35,854 nt of DNA from an uncultured Alphaproteobacteria bacterium (GTDB lineage: Bacteria; Pseudomonadota; Alphaproteobacteria; HIMB59; GCA-002718135), in NCBI GenBank assembly GCA_902512415.1, contig CABXJB010000007.1, forward strand, positions 1 through 35,854. The letters are read 5' to 3'. The notes below the pieces were generated by a model, which was not told where the DNA came from, searched no databases, and was given only the letters and a program-made list of their open reading frames with translations. Position 1 is the stretch's first letter. The number at the start of each line of letters is the position of its first letter. Both the position numbers and the translations under genes were made by a program. Shown here piece by piece: positions 17,113-25,284 of the stretch.

Positions 17113-18816
17113 ATGAGTTTATTCAAATTTGCAAATATACGTAGAGGTAAAGATTCAAGTGATCGAGTTGGGTTATTTATGCTCATATCCTATATTATTC
17201 TTTTTTTATTATTTTTAGTTTTACCTCTTGGTTCTTTAATTTCGAAAAGTTTACAAAATAAAGATGGGGAATTTATAGGTCTTACAAACTATAACTTATA
17301 TCTTCAAGAACCAGCGTTATTTCAATCACTGTATAATAGTTTATTTGTTGCTATTTGTTCCACTGTTATAGTTGTTGTTTTGGCTTTTTTATTTTCTTAT
17401 GCTCTAACAAGAACTTGTATGCCTTTTAAAGGTTTTTTTAAATTAATAGCTTTAATACCTTTATTAAGTCCATCGATTCTAGCTGCGATAGCTCTTGTGT
17501 ATTGGTTTGGCAATCAAGGTGTTTTAAAAGAAGTGTTGTTAGGAAAATCAATATACGGACCTATTGGTATAATTATGGCTTCTGTGTATTGGACTTTTCC
17601 TCATGCGCTTATAATTTTGACAACTTCTTTATCACTATCTGATTCACGTTTATATGAAGCTGCGGACGTTTTAAAAACATCTAAACTTAGAGCATTTTTT
17701 ACGATTACTATCCCAGGTGCAAGATATGGAATCATTAGTACGGCTTTTGTAATTTTTACTCAAGTATTTACTGACTTTGGTGTTCCTAAAGTTATAGGCG
17801 GAAACTATAATGTTTTAGCAACTGATATTTATAAAGAAGTTGTTGGGATGCAAAATTTTCAAATGGGTGCAGTAATTTCAATGGTGTTATTGGTTCCTGC
17901 GATGATAGCTTTTTTTATTGATCGTTATTCAAGAAAAAAACAAATTTCTTTACTCACATCTAGATCCGTTGTGTTTAAACCTAAGAAGCACTTTAAGGTT
18001 GATATGATTATGCTTGGATTCTGTTCGGCCTTAGCTTTAATTATAATATTAATGATAGGGATGGCGCAATACGGTGCAATAGTTAAATTTTGGCCTTATA
18101 ACTTAAACTTTACGTTAAAAAATTATGATTTTCAAGTAGCCGGACTTGGTTGGGATTCTTTCTATAATTCTGTCCGATTGGCATTTTATACAGCAATATT
18201 TGGCACCATTATTATTTTTGTTGGCGCTTACTTAATTGAAAAGTTAAGAATTAATGAGGGATATAGAAATATAGTGCAATTTTTTGCTCTTATGCCAATG
18301 GCTGTTCCAGGGCTGGTATTAGGATTGGCCTATATATTTTTCTTTAATGCAAAAGATAATCCTCTAAATTTTATTTACGCAACAATGATTATCTTGGTTG
18401 TAAATACTATTGTTCATTTCTATACAGTATCTCACTTGACAGCCATAACAGCTTTAAAGCAAATGGATAAAGAGTTTGAATCTGTTTCTTTATCTTTAAA
18501 AATTCCGATTTATAAGATGTTTTGGCGTGTAACATTACCAGTTTGTCTACCACCCATTTTTGATGTTTCTATTTATTTATTTGTCAATGCTATGACTACA
18601 GTTTCTGGGGTAATTTTCCTTTATTCTTATGATACCACTCTAGCGTCTGTGTCTGCTATTCATTTAGATGAACAAGGAGAAGTTGCTAAAGCTGCTGCGA
18701 TGGCAATGTTAATAGTCTATGTATCAGTTGCAGTCCGATTAACTCATACAATTATTACAAAAAAAGTATTGCGTAAAACTCAAGCGTGGCGATACAATAT
18801 TCTTGATACTAAATAA
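17113..18816 (+). CDS. phnU: AEP ABC transporter permease, fused two-domain (PhnU type)
   Basis: A 567-residue inner-membrane protein with two permease halves in one chain, each with about six segments. The two coupling loops that contact the ATPase are visible: EAADVLKTSKLRAFFTITIPGA near residue 190 and SLSLKIPIYKMFWRVTLP near 460. This fused form matches the putative AEP permease family (TIGR03262-like), in which one gene replaces separate phnU and phnV. It lies between the ATPase gene (8 bases) and the dual-specificity phosphatase gene (20 bases), all on the plus strand. Confidence 0.88.
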   Translation: MSLFKFANIRRGKDSSDRVGLFMLISYIILFLLFLVLPLGSLISKSLQNKDGEFIGLTNYNLYLQEPALFQSLYNSLFVAICSTVIVVVLAFLFSYALTRTCMPFKGFFKLIALIPLLSPSILAAIALVYWFGNQGVLKEVLLGKSIYGPIGIIMASVYWTFPHALIILTTSLSLSDSRLYEAADVLKTSKLRAFFTITIPGARYGIISTAFVIFTQVFTDFGVPKVIGGNYNVLATDIYKEVVGMQNFQMGAVISMVLLVPAMIAFFIDRYSRKKQISLLTSRSVVFKPKKHFKVDMIMLGFCSALALIIILMIGMAQYGAIVKFWPYNLNFTLKNYDFQVAGLGWDSFYNSVRLAFYTAIFGTIIIFVGAYLIEKLRINEGYRNIVQFFALMPMAVPGLVLGLAYIFFFNAKDNPLNFIYATMIILVVNTIVHFYTVSHLTAITALKQMDKEFESVSLSLKIPIYKMFWRVTLPVCLPPIFDVSIYLFVNAMTTVSGVIFLYSYDTTLASVSAIHLDEQGEVAKAAAMAMLIVYVSVAVRLTHTIITKKVLRKTQAWRYNILDTK

Positions 18817-18836
18817 TATTAATAAAATATACTGTT

Positions 18837-19364
18837 ATGGATAAATTGGCGTATGACTTTGTACAATCAAAAGATGTTAGTGGAAAAATTTTTCTTACCT
18901 GCTTTCCAGGAAGACAGGGATCAGAAATTTTATATAAGGAAAGTATTTTTTTAGCAGATTTAAATAACTTTATTAATCTAGGCTGTAATACTATTCTAAG
19001 TTTAGTTGAAGATTCAGAATTTGAAAAACTGTGTGATAAAAAAAATTTTGTTCGTTCTATATACGCTAAAAATTTAAAATGGATGCATATGCCTATTAAA
19101 GATTTAAAAGCACCGGATCGTCAATTTAATGAAAAATGGGAAACAACAAAAGTATTATTAAAAAATGATTTAATGGAAGGAAAAAATATTGTTATTCATT
19201 GTATGGGAGGAAAAGGACGTTCTGGAACTATCGCTGCCATTTTGTTGATAGAATTTGGTGAAGATAATAAAAAAGCAATAGAGATAGTTAGAGAAAAAAG
19301 AAAAGGGGCTATTGAAACAGAGGAACAGGAAGAATTTATTTTAAATTATAACAGGATTAAATAA
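18837..19364 (+). CDS. Dual-specificity/tyrosine-type phosphatase at the end of the AEP transporter operon
   Basis: A 175-residue cytosolic protein with the C-x5-R phosphatase signature HCMGGKGRSGTIAA; the nucleophile is C122 and the arginine R128. A likely general acid is the aspartate in MPIKDLKAPDRQF about 30 residues earlier. The N-terminal FLTCFPGRQG stretch resembles the cyclin-kinase-inhibitor-3-like bacterial group. It follows the fused permease by 20 bases, so it is probably made with the transporter, but whether its substrate is a protein, a lipid or a small phosphate ester is unknown. Its last 8 bases overlap the end of the opposite-strand phosphate transporter gene. Confidence 0.8.
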   Translation: MDKLAYDFVQSKDVSGKIFLTCFPGRQGSEILYKESIFLADLNNFINLGCNTILSLVEDSEFEKLCDKKNFVRSIYAKNLKWMHMPIKDLKAPDRQFNEKWETTKVLLKNDLMEGKNIVIHCMGGKGRSGTIAAILLIEFGEDNKKAIEIVREKRKGAIETEEQEEFILNYNRIK

Positions 19365-20409
19365 AAACATTTAAGTTAAAAATATTTTGAAGAATAAAGA
19401 GTAACAACATCGAAATTAATGCTGCTATAATTGGCAGTGTAAACCAACCAATTGTAATTTTTCCTGCTATAGACCACTGTACTTCTTTACCTCCTTTTAA
19501 TAAACCAATTCCAATAACAGCACCGACAACAGCCTGAGAACTTGAAACAGGAACTAAAGGAATAGATGGTAAATTAACTGACTGTAAAAAATCACTAATA
19601 CCTTGAGAGGCAAATAAAAATAAAACGATGGAGTGAGAAATAACAACGATAAAAGCTGCAACTGGCGACATCTTTAATAAATCATTACCTACTGTAAACA
19701 TAACCCTTTTAGAATAAGTGAAAACACCAATAGCAATAGCTATACCGCCTAGTAAAAATAATTGTTCTTTCGAGCTAAAAACAAAAAAACTAGAAATTGA
19801 AATATCCGTAAAAGGAGAGATCGGAACAAATACACCCATCACGTTGGCAATGTTATTTGCTCCTAAACTATAAGCACCAAAAGCACCCGCTAATAGAAGA
19901 GCTGTACGTGTATACGCATCTAATCTAAGAATATGTAATTTTTTTTTTAAAATAAAATTTTTTGTAAGAGTAAAAAAGGCCATGGCGATTAATCCTGCAA
20001 TAACAGGACATAATACCCATGTTCCAAGTATTGTAATTAGCACTTTTATATCGGTTGCTGATCCCGTGTATAAATTCCATCCAACGATTGCGCCGACAAT
20101 CGCTTGCGTCGTGGAGACAGGCAAACCCACTTTCGTCATGAGGTACACAGAAACTCCAGCAGCAACACAAGCGGCAAAGGCACCAGGGAGCGCATTGATA
20201 GCACCAAGCTTACCTAATGTTTCTGTAGTTCCTGCACCACTAATAATTGCACCCAATATAACAAAGATACTACAGACGATAGCAGCTGTTTTAAATCGTA
20301 CCATTCGTGTTCCAACTGCTGTTCCAAAAACATTCGCCGCATCATTTGCCCCCAAAGACCATCCAAGAAATAATCCTCCTAAGAGAAATATAATGATTGA
20401 TATGTCCAT
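19357..20409 (-). CDS. pit: PiT-family inorganic phosphate transporter
   Basis: A low-affinity phosphate permease of 350 residues with about ten membrane segments and the two family signature repeats: SLGANDAANVFGTAVG near residue 19 and SLGANNIANVMGVFV near 183. Each is followed by an S-x-x-Q-A-I/V-V-G-A motif (STTQAIVGAIVGW and SSSQAVVGAVIG). It is shorter than the roughly 490-residue E. coli PitA, lacking most of the central loop, which is common in the DUF47-linked type. It starts 6 bases after its DUF47 partner gene. Confidence 0.93.
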   Translation of the reverse strand: MDISIIIFLLGGLFLGWSLGANDAANVFGTAVGTRMVRFKTAAIVCSIFVILGAIISGAGTTETLGKLGAINALPGAFAACVAAGVSVYLMTKVGLPVSTTQAIVGAIVGWNLYTGSATDIKVLITILGTWVLCPVIAGLIAMAFFTLTKNFILKKKLHILRLDAYTRTALLLAGAFGAYSLGANNIANVMGVFVPISPFTDISISSFFVFSSKEQLFLLGGIAIAIGVFTYSKRVMFTVGNDLLKMSPVAAFIVVISHSIVLFLFASQGISDFLQSVNLPSIPLVPVSSSQAVVGAVIGIGLLKGGKEVQWSIAGKITIGWFTLPIIAALISMLLLFILQNIFNLNVFI

Positions 20410-20415
20410 TAATTA

Positions 20416-21078
20416 TTAAACTGATCGTTTAATTGCATAGATCTGAACTTCATCAGCTATATCTTCTGCTTGATCACAAATGCGATCAATTTTTTCCACA
20501 AAATATCGAAGATGCATTTTTTGATCTAAAGGAAGTTGAGAATCAAAAATTCTTCGTGCCAAGGAACTAAATTTTATATCTGATTCTTTTTCATAAAATG
20601 TAACTTTATGTCCGTTATCACGTACAGTTTTGATATCACGAAAAAAAGAACGCACTGTTAAACATAATGCTTCTACACAATTAACCACAGTTTCAGTCAG
20701 GTCTATTAAATCTTGATGGAACTCTTTTGGAAAATCTGGTTTTTGAATAGAGAAATGGTAACAATTACCTTGGTACATACCGATTAACTCATCCATATGT
20801 TCTAGTAGTCGTAAAACATCACTTCGTGCATCAGGTATAAGCGTTTCCTCATATAGAGTGTGCTCTACTTCTTTAGTTATTTTATCTGCTTTGCTCTCCA
20901 TTTCTTTAACTTTTTCAACCATTTCATCAAACTTCCCATTTGCCGAATGATTAAGATAAGTTGGAACAATACTTTTAAATACTAATCCCACTTCAGAGAG
21001 AATATCTACAAAACCGTCGATTTCTCTTTCAAGCTTTTTCGTATCACTAAATAAAGAGCTGCTTTTTAATCCAAACAT
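20416..21078 (-). CDS. DUF47/PhoU-like Pit accessory protein
   Basis: A 220-residue, mainly helical soluble protein of the PhoU-like DUF47 family. It has MEKV-type charged helices, KVKEMESKADKITKEVEHTLYEET near residue 70, PDARSDVLRLLEHMDELIG, and a final helix RYFVEKIDRICDQAEDIADEVQIY. The family is almost always encoded next to PiT carriers and is thought to control them. Here it lies 6 bases upstream of pit, so the two form an operon. No phoB, phoR or pst gene is visible in the window. Confidence 0.9.
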   Translation of the reverse strand: MFGLKSSSLFSDTKKLEREIDGFVDILSEVGLVFKSIVPTYLNHSANGKFDEMVEKVKEMESKADKITKEVEHTLYEETLIPDARSDVLRLLEHMDELIGMYQGNCYHFSIQKPDFPKEFHQDLIDLTETVVNCVEALCLTVRSFFRDIKTVRDNGHKVTFYEKESDIKFSSLARRIFDSQLPLDQKMHLRYFVEKIDRICDQAEDIADEVQIYAIKRSV

Positions 21079-21201
21079 CGGGCGCTTATAGAACTTTTAG
21101 ATAAAAAATAAAGGAATGTTACATTTTTGTTATAATTAAACAAAATTTCAAAATACTATAATATATAAAATATATTAATTTAATTACTTTCAGGAGCATT
21201 G

Positions 21202-21429
21202 ATGAGTTTTTTCACAACAAATAATTTAAAATGGCTAAGTACAGTTTTAATTTTAACAGGAATACTTCTTACCAACCTTAATAATTATCCTATAAATATT
21301 TTTATTCACGGATTAGGGGCTATTGGTTGGTCTATTGCTGGTTTAATAACAAAAGATAAAGCGTTAATGACTAACTTTGGTTTACAGATTCCTCTTTTTG
21401 TTATTGGTTATACCTATTACTTGTCATAA
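21202..21429 (+). CDS. Small hydrophobic membrane protein of unknown function
   Basis: A 75-residue protein with about three membrane segments: TVLILTGILL, FIHGLGAIGWSIAGLI and LQIPLFVIGYTYYL. AGGAG lies five bases before the ATG at 21202, a much better ribosome binding site than most genes here have, which supports real translation. It stands alone, divergent from the DUF47-pit operon and convergent with the glycosyltransferase gene. I do not recognise a function. Confidence 0.7.
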   Translation: MSFFTTNNLKWLSTVLILTGILLTNLNNYPINIFIHGLGAIGWSIAGLITKDKALMTNFGLQIPLFVIGYTYYLS

Positions 21430-21450
21430 TAATATTATAAAAAAATATGA

Positions 21451-22473
21451 TTATATAATGGGTTGGCCGGTTTTGGCATCAATCATATAACTTAAATATT
21501 GTTCAGTACATTTTTCCCATGTAAGTTTTAATGCAAAGTTTCTGCAATCTTCCCTTTTAATTTTAAGTGCTTTTTGTATTGAAATCTCCAAGTTATTATC
21601 AAGAGTATTAATTTCAGTATCAGTTAAAATATCTTTCGGCCCTGTTACAGGAAATGCCGCTACTGGAGTTCCAGATGCTAAAGATTCTAAAATAACATTT
21701 CCTAAAGTATCTGTTTTGGATGGAAAAACAAAAACATCTGCATCTGCATAATATTTTGCAAGTTCGTCTCCTGTTTTTAAACCAACAAATTCAATATCAG
21801 GATATTTGTTAATATATTTTTTTAATTCTGGACCATCACCAACAACTGTTTTTTTATAATTACCTTTAATATTTAAAAACTCTTTAATATTTTTTTCAAT
21901 AGCAACTCTTCCTACATAGGTTAGTCTGATATCTTGATCAAATCTATTTCTTTTCCTAGGATTAAATAGATCTGTATCAACTCCCCTATTCCATAGTTTA
22001 AGATTTTTAAATTTGTATTTTAAAAGTTCTGTGATCATTGAGTTTGATGGCACTAGAACATTAATCGAATGCTCATGAAGTCTTCTTAGAATTGAATATG
22101 TGAAAGTTCTTGGAACAAAGAATCTTTGTTTAATATAATCAGGGAAACGTGTATGAAAGGAAGAAGTAATTTTTAAATCTTTCATTACTGAAAATCTTTT
22201 TCCTGCAAAACCTACAGGGCCTTCAGTAATTAGATGAATTATATCTGGATCATATTTTTTGAAAAAATTACTTGTAGTATTTTTTGTATTATAAGAAAAT
22301 TTAATCTCTTTATACCAAGGATAACTAAAATTACTAAACATCTCTGGATGCAAAACCTCAACATCAAAACCTTTTTTATTTAATAAAGGAATAATATTTT
22401 TAAAAGTTGTTACGACTCCATTTACTTGTGGATCCCATGCATCACTTATTAAAGCAATTTTTTTAGGCGGCAT
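21451..22473 (-). CDS. agt: GT4 glycosyltransferase, probable diacylglycerol glycosyltransferase (Agt)
   Basis: A 340-residue GT-B fold enzyme. The N-terminal half has VNGVVTTFKNI, HLITEGPVGFAGK and SFHTRFPDY; the C-terminal half has YVGRVAIEKNIKEFL, VVGDGPELKKY and FPSKTDTLGNVILESLASGTPVAAFP, which contains the acidic-x7-E nucleotide-sugar site with D in first place, as in SqdX/MgtA-like enzymes. It overlaps the PlcP gene by 11 bases. In marine bacteria this pair replaces phospholipids by glycolipids when phosphate is scarce: PlcP makes diacylglycerol and Agt adds a sugar. The sugar (glucose or glucuronate) cannot be told. Confidence 0.85.
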   Translation of the reverse strand: MPPKKIALISDAWDPQVNGVVTTFKNIIPLLNKKGFDVEVLHPEMFSNFSYPWYKEIKFSYNTKNTTSNFFKKYDPDIIHLITEGPVGFAGKRFSVMKDLKITSSFHTRFPDYIKQRFFVPRTFTYSILRRLHEHSINVLVPSNSMITELLKYKFKNLKLWNRGVDTDLFNPRKRNRFDQDIRLTYVGRVAIEKNIKEFLNIKGNYKKTVVGDGPELKKYINKYPDIEFVGLKTGDELAKYYADADVFVFPSKTDTLGNVILESLASGTPVAAFPVTGPKDILTDTEINTLDNNLEISIQKALKIKREDCRNFALKLTWEKCTEQYLSYMIDAKTGQPII

Positions 22474-23275
22474 TCTCTTTCATTTCCTTTTTTTCTTTAA
22501 AGGAAATAAGTTTTAATCTTTCTCTTTCTTCTGCCCAATTTAAAATAGATAAATCTCCAGTTTCATCCTCTACTAGTGCAGTACAGCTTTCTATCCAATC
22601 ACCATCGTTACAATAAAGTACACCGTTTAATTCTTTTATCTCTGGTCTATGAATGTGTCCACAAACAACTACATCAGCTTTTTCTCTTCTTGCCCTGTCT
22701 GAAACTGCAAACTCAAAGTTGCTAATAAAATTCGTTGCATGTTTTGTTTTTTTTTTAAGATACTGAGATAATGACCAGTATGATAAACCAAGTTTTCTTC
22801 TTATAAAATTTACTACATTATTTAGTTTAAGTAAAAATTCATAAAGTGCTGAACCAATTTTTGCTAACCATTTTGCATTAATAATAACAGCATCAAATTC
22901 ATCACCGTGAGTAATGAGTACTTTTCTTCCATCTGCTAATGTGTGACGATCTTCATTTTTAATACAGATGTCCCCAAATGAAAAATTAGTAAAATCTTTT
23001 AAAAGCTCGTCATGGTTACCAGGTATTAAATTTACCTTTGTTCCATTTTTTGCTTTTTTAAGAACTTTTTGGACAACATCATTGTGTTCTTGATGCCAGT
23101 ACATTTTTTTACGCATTCTCCATCCATCAATGATATCGCCAACTAAAAATAGATATTCGGAGTCTGTCTGATCTAAAAATTCAAGCAGCATCGAACTTTT
23201 ACTCCCACTTGTTCCAAGATGAGTATCGGAAATCCAAATTGTTCTGTAAAATTTTTTGTTATTTTCAAAATTCAC
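22463..23275 (-). CDS. plcP: PlcP, metallophosphoesterase-type phospholipase C
   Basis: A 270-residue member of the LpxH-like calcineurin family (COG2908) with ISDTHLG at 14-20, GDIIDGWRM near 47, PGNHDE near 86, ITHGDEFD near 120 and VCGHIHRPE near 207. The MRKKMYWHQEHNDVV stretch and the basic helical insert in the middle fit the PlcP group rather than true LpxH. It is expected to cut phospholipid headgroups to diacylglycerol under phosphate limitation. The start is a GTG at 23275. Translational overlap with the glycosyltransferase gene supports the PlcP reading; LpxH is the alternative. Confidence 0.85.
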   Translation of the reverse strand: MNFENNKKFYRTIWISDTHLGTSGSKSSMLLEFLDQTDSEYLFLVGDIIDGWRMRKKMYWHQEHNDVVQKVLKKAKNGTKVNLIPGNHDELLKDFTNFSFGDICIKNEDRHTLADGRKVLITHGDEFDAVIINAKWLAKIGSALYEFLLKLNNVVNFIRRKLGLSYWSLSQYLKKKTKHATNFISNFEFAVSDRARREKADVVVCGHIHRPEIKELNGVLYCNDGDWIESCTALVEDETGDLSILNWAEERERLKLISFKEKKEMKENAA

Positions 23276-23308
23276 AATAATTTATTTAAACCTCTTATTA
23301 ATAGATTG

Positions 23309-23320
23309 AGGTATATACCT
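23309..23320. promoter_or_regulatory. 12-bp palindrome in the plcP/SET divergent gap
   Basis: AGGTATATACCT is a perfect palindrome 34 bases before the plcP GTG and 72 before the SET-gene ATG. Expected regulation is phosphate starvation, but this does not resemble a canonical Pho box, and at 12 bases chance is quite possible. Confidence 0.25.
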
Positions 23321-23391
23321 AAAAGAAATCATTTTTAATATTATTTATTTGTATTAAATTATTGGCGAATAGATTAAGAAACCTCAATATT

Positions 23392-23877
23392 ATGCATAAA
23401 CTTTGGTACAAAAAACGCTCCACCCTTCATGGATCAGGACTATTTGCAGCAAGTAATATTAAAAAAGATGATCAAGTAATCCAATATATTGGAGATAAAG
23501 TAACAAAAAAAGAAGGCGATAGAAGAGCCGATATTCAATTAAAAAAAGCTGAAAAAAATAAAAAAACCGGAATGGTGTATGTGTTCGAGCTTAATAAAAA
23601 ATACGATATTGATGGAGGAGTCCTACGAAATCATGCCAGATTTATTAATCATTCATGTGATCCAAACTGTGAAGTAGAAATTACTAATAATGAAATTTGG
23701 ATATCGGCAATTAAAAATATTAAAAAAGATACAGAGCTAACTTATAATTATGGTTACCCTTTTGATAGTGATTTTGAAGAACATATTTGTAAATGTGGAA
23801 CAAAAAAATGTGTTGGTTATATTTTAAGTGATGATGATTGGCCTAAATTAAAAAAGGAACTAAAAAAGAAAAAGTAA
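23392..23877 (+). CDS. SET-domain protein lysine methyltransferase-like
   Basis: A 161-residue protein that is nearly all SET domain. It shows HGSGLFAASNIKKDD near the start, RFINHSCDPNCEVE (the SAM and pseudoknot motif), ELTYNYGYPF (catalytic tyrosine region), and a post-SET zinc cluster CKCGTKKCVGYI at the end. All parts needed for a eukaryote-like lysine methyltransferase are present. I use the ATG at 23392; a TTG ten codons upstream would add residues with no SET similarity. It is divergent from plcP and convergent with the PiT-like gene. Its protein target is unknown. Confidence 0.85.
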   Translation: MHKLWYKKRSTLHGSGLFAASNIKKDDQVIQYIGDKVTKKEGDRRADIQLKKAEKNKKTGMVYVFELNKKYDIDGGVLRNHARFINHSCDPNCEVEITNNEIWISAIKNIKKDTELTYNYGYPFDSDFEEHICKCGTKKCVGYILSDDDWPKLKKELKKKK

Positions 23878-23884
23878 TTTTTTT

Positions 23885-24844
23885 TTAAAATCCATTTGGA
23901 ATAAAAATATAATGAATCGATAAAACAATTCCAACAGATACTGATAATCCAAAAATCATTTTTAAAAAATCTTTTCCAATTAAAGGAAAAACATATCGAA
24001 GTTTATACTCTTTATTCATTGTTGCTATTGCTAACTCTCTACCACATAATAAGCCGACAAAAACCCAAGTAGTAGACATTGGAATGTCATTATATTGTTT
24101 AAAGTAGAGTAGTATTATTGCATATATAAAATCAATGATGGTTGCAGACCTAGTGTATCGAGTGCCTGTTTTCGAATAGACAATTTTTTGAATACGCCCC
24201 CCTCGATCCCAAAAAATATAAAAAAGAAGAACACTCAATAAAACAATACATACGATTAATAAACTTACAGGTAACTGACGTGGAAGAAAAACAGCAATGT
24301 TGGCAACGTCATGACTAAGCCATGTGTACCAAAGAAATCCAGTTGTACACCATTGTCCAATCACCCAAGCTCTTCGGTGATTCTCTTTTACTTTATCAAA
24401 TTTTTCATTAATAAAATAACTAACAGCCAACCACACAAGATAAGCAACCATAGCCGCTAAACCATAACCAACAACTGATTTCATTAAAACTTTTTCAAGA
24501 ACAACAGTTGAGGCGAAAGCAGAAAGTACTAGAAAGGTTGTGGAGACAGGAATCCCTACCCTTGTAAGTATAACAAGTATTAATGGGGCGCCAGCATGAT
24601 ACCACTGAATTGTTTGATAGGGAATTTTATTTAAACGTCCAAAAGTAATATCACCATCATTAATATTCCATCCATAAATTAGAGTGAACGCGAGTACTGC
24701 AGAAGCTGCAGTCGCCAACCAATACCATTTGAAACGTTGGTTAGAGGCAATAAAAGTACCAAGAGTTTGAACTGAATCATTTGCAATAACCGAATAAGCA
24801 GCAAGACTAAAACCAACTATTGTATATATTAAAGTTAGATCCAT
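23885..24844 (-). CDS. Divergent PiT-like phosphate/anion permease
   Basis: A 319-residue membrane protein with about nine segments and PiT-type S-T-T motifs in both halves (GIPVSTTFLVLSAF near residue 97 and DIPMSTTWVFVGLLCGRE near 255). The GANDxAN signatures are altered to VIANDSVQTLGTF near the start and LSHDVANIAVF in the second half. Thus both repeats of the family are present, but with substitutions at the substrate-binding signature. It has no DUF47 partner beside it. It may carry phosphate with different affinity or another anion. Encoded on the minus strand after a short gap from the Zur-linked membrane gene. Confidence 0.75.
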   Translation of the reverse strand: MDLTLIYTIVGFSLAAYSVIANDSVQTLGTFIASNQRFKWYWLATAASAVLAFTLIYGWNINDGDITFGRLNKIPYQTIQWYHAGAPLILVILTRVGIPVSTTFLVLSAFASTVVLEKVLMKSVVGYGLAAMVAYLVWLAVSYFINEKFDKVKENHRRAWVIGQWCTTGFLWYTWLSHDVANIAVFLPRQLPVSLLIVCIVLLSVLLFYIFWDRGGRIQKIVYSKTGTRYTRSATIIDFIYAIILLYFKQYNDIPMSTTWVFVGLLCGRELAIATMNKEYKLRYVFPLIGKDFLKMIFGLSVSVGIVLSIHYIFIPNGF

Positions 24845-24897
24845 GTAGTTATTTTAACAACCACATAGATTTTAAATTTAGATTTGGCTATAGAGAA

Positions 24898-25284
24898 TTA
24901 GTGATGATGATCATCTAAATCTTTTTTAATATCTTCATGATCACCAGCCACAATATGGTACTTGCTTTTTGTTACGTATCTTTCCATAAATGGAACAGCA
25001 ATCAAAGGTAACAATCCTCCGATAACAATACCAAAAGCTGCAGATTTAAGGTGTGGATCAAGCGTTGCCGCAATAAAGTCAGCAATAACATGTGCTAAAA
25101 CAACCCCTAGTATGCCTGCGACATATCCATTAGAGACTATTTTTAGTAATCTATTTATACTCCATCCAGAATAAAAACCTATAAGCGGAATAAGAGTATG
25201 AGTAAAACCAAAAACAAATCCTCTTAGAATATCTATTTCTTCAAGGAAGTGTAAAAATTCGGGTAGTTCGTGTGCGTGTTCCAT
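24898..25284 (-). CDS. Zur-linked small membrane protein with histidine-rich ends
   Basis: A 128-residue protein with three or four membrane segments (FGFTHTLIPLIGFYSGWSI, GYVAGILGVVLAHVIADFIA, AAFGIVIGGLLPLIAVPF). The N-terminus MEHAHELPEFLHFLEE and the C-terminus HEDIKKDLDDHHH are rich in histidine and acidic residues, suitable for metal binding. Its ATG shares one base with the zur stop (TAATG), so it is translationally coupled to zur. I do not know the family; a role in zinc uptake or zinc sensing at the membrane is inferred from this linkage. Confidence 0.75.
   Translation of the reverse strand: MEHAHELPEFLHFLEEIDILRGFVFGFTHTLIPLIGFYSGWSINRLLKIVSNGYVAGILGVVLAHVIADFIAATLDPHLKSAAFGIVIGGLLPLIAVPFMERYVTKSKYHIVAGDHEDIKKDLDDHHH

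Noticed and set aside
21079-21201. TATAAT-like promoter at 21131 for the small membrane gene or DUF47
   Set aside because: The base composition makes such hexamers very common, and no well-spaced -35 element accompanies it.
23362-23391. TTG start ten codons upstream for the SET protein
   Set aside because: The added residues show no SET similarity; the ATG at 23392 directly precedes the domain.
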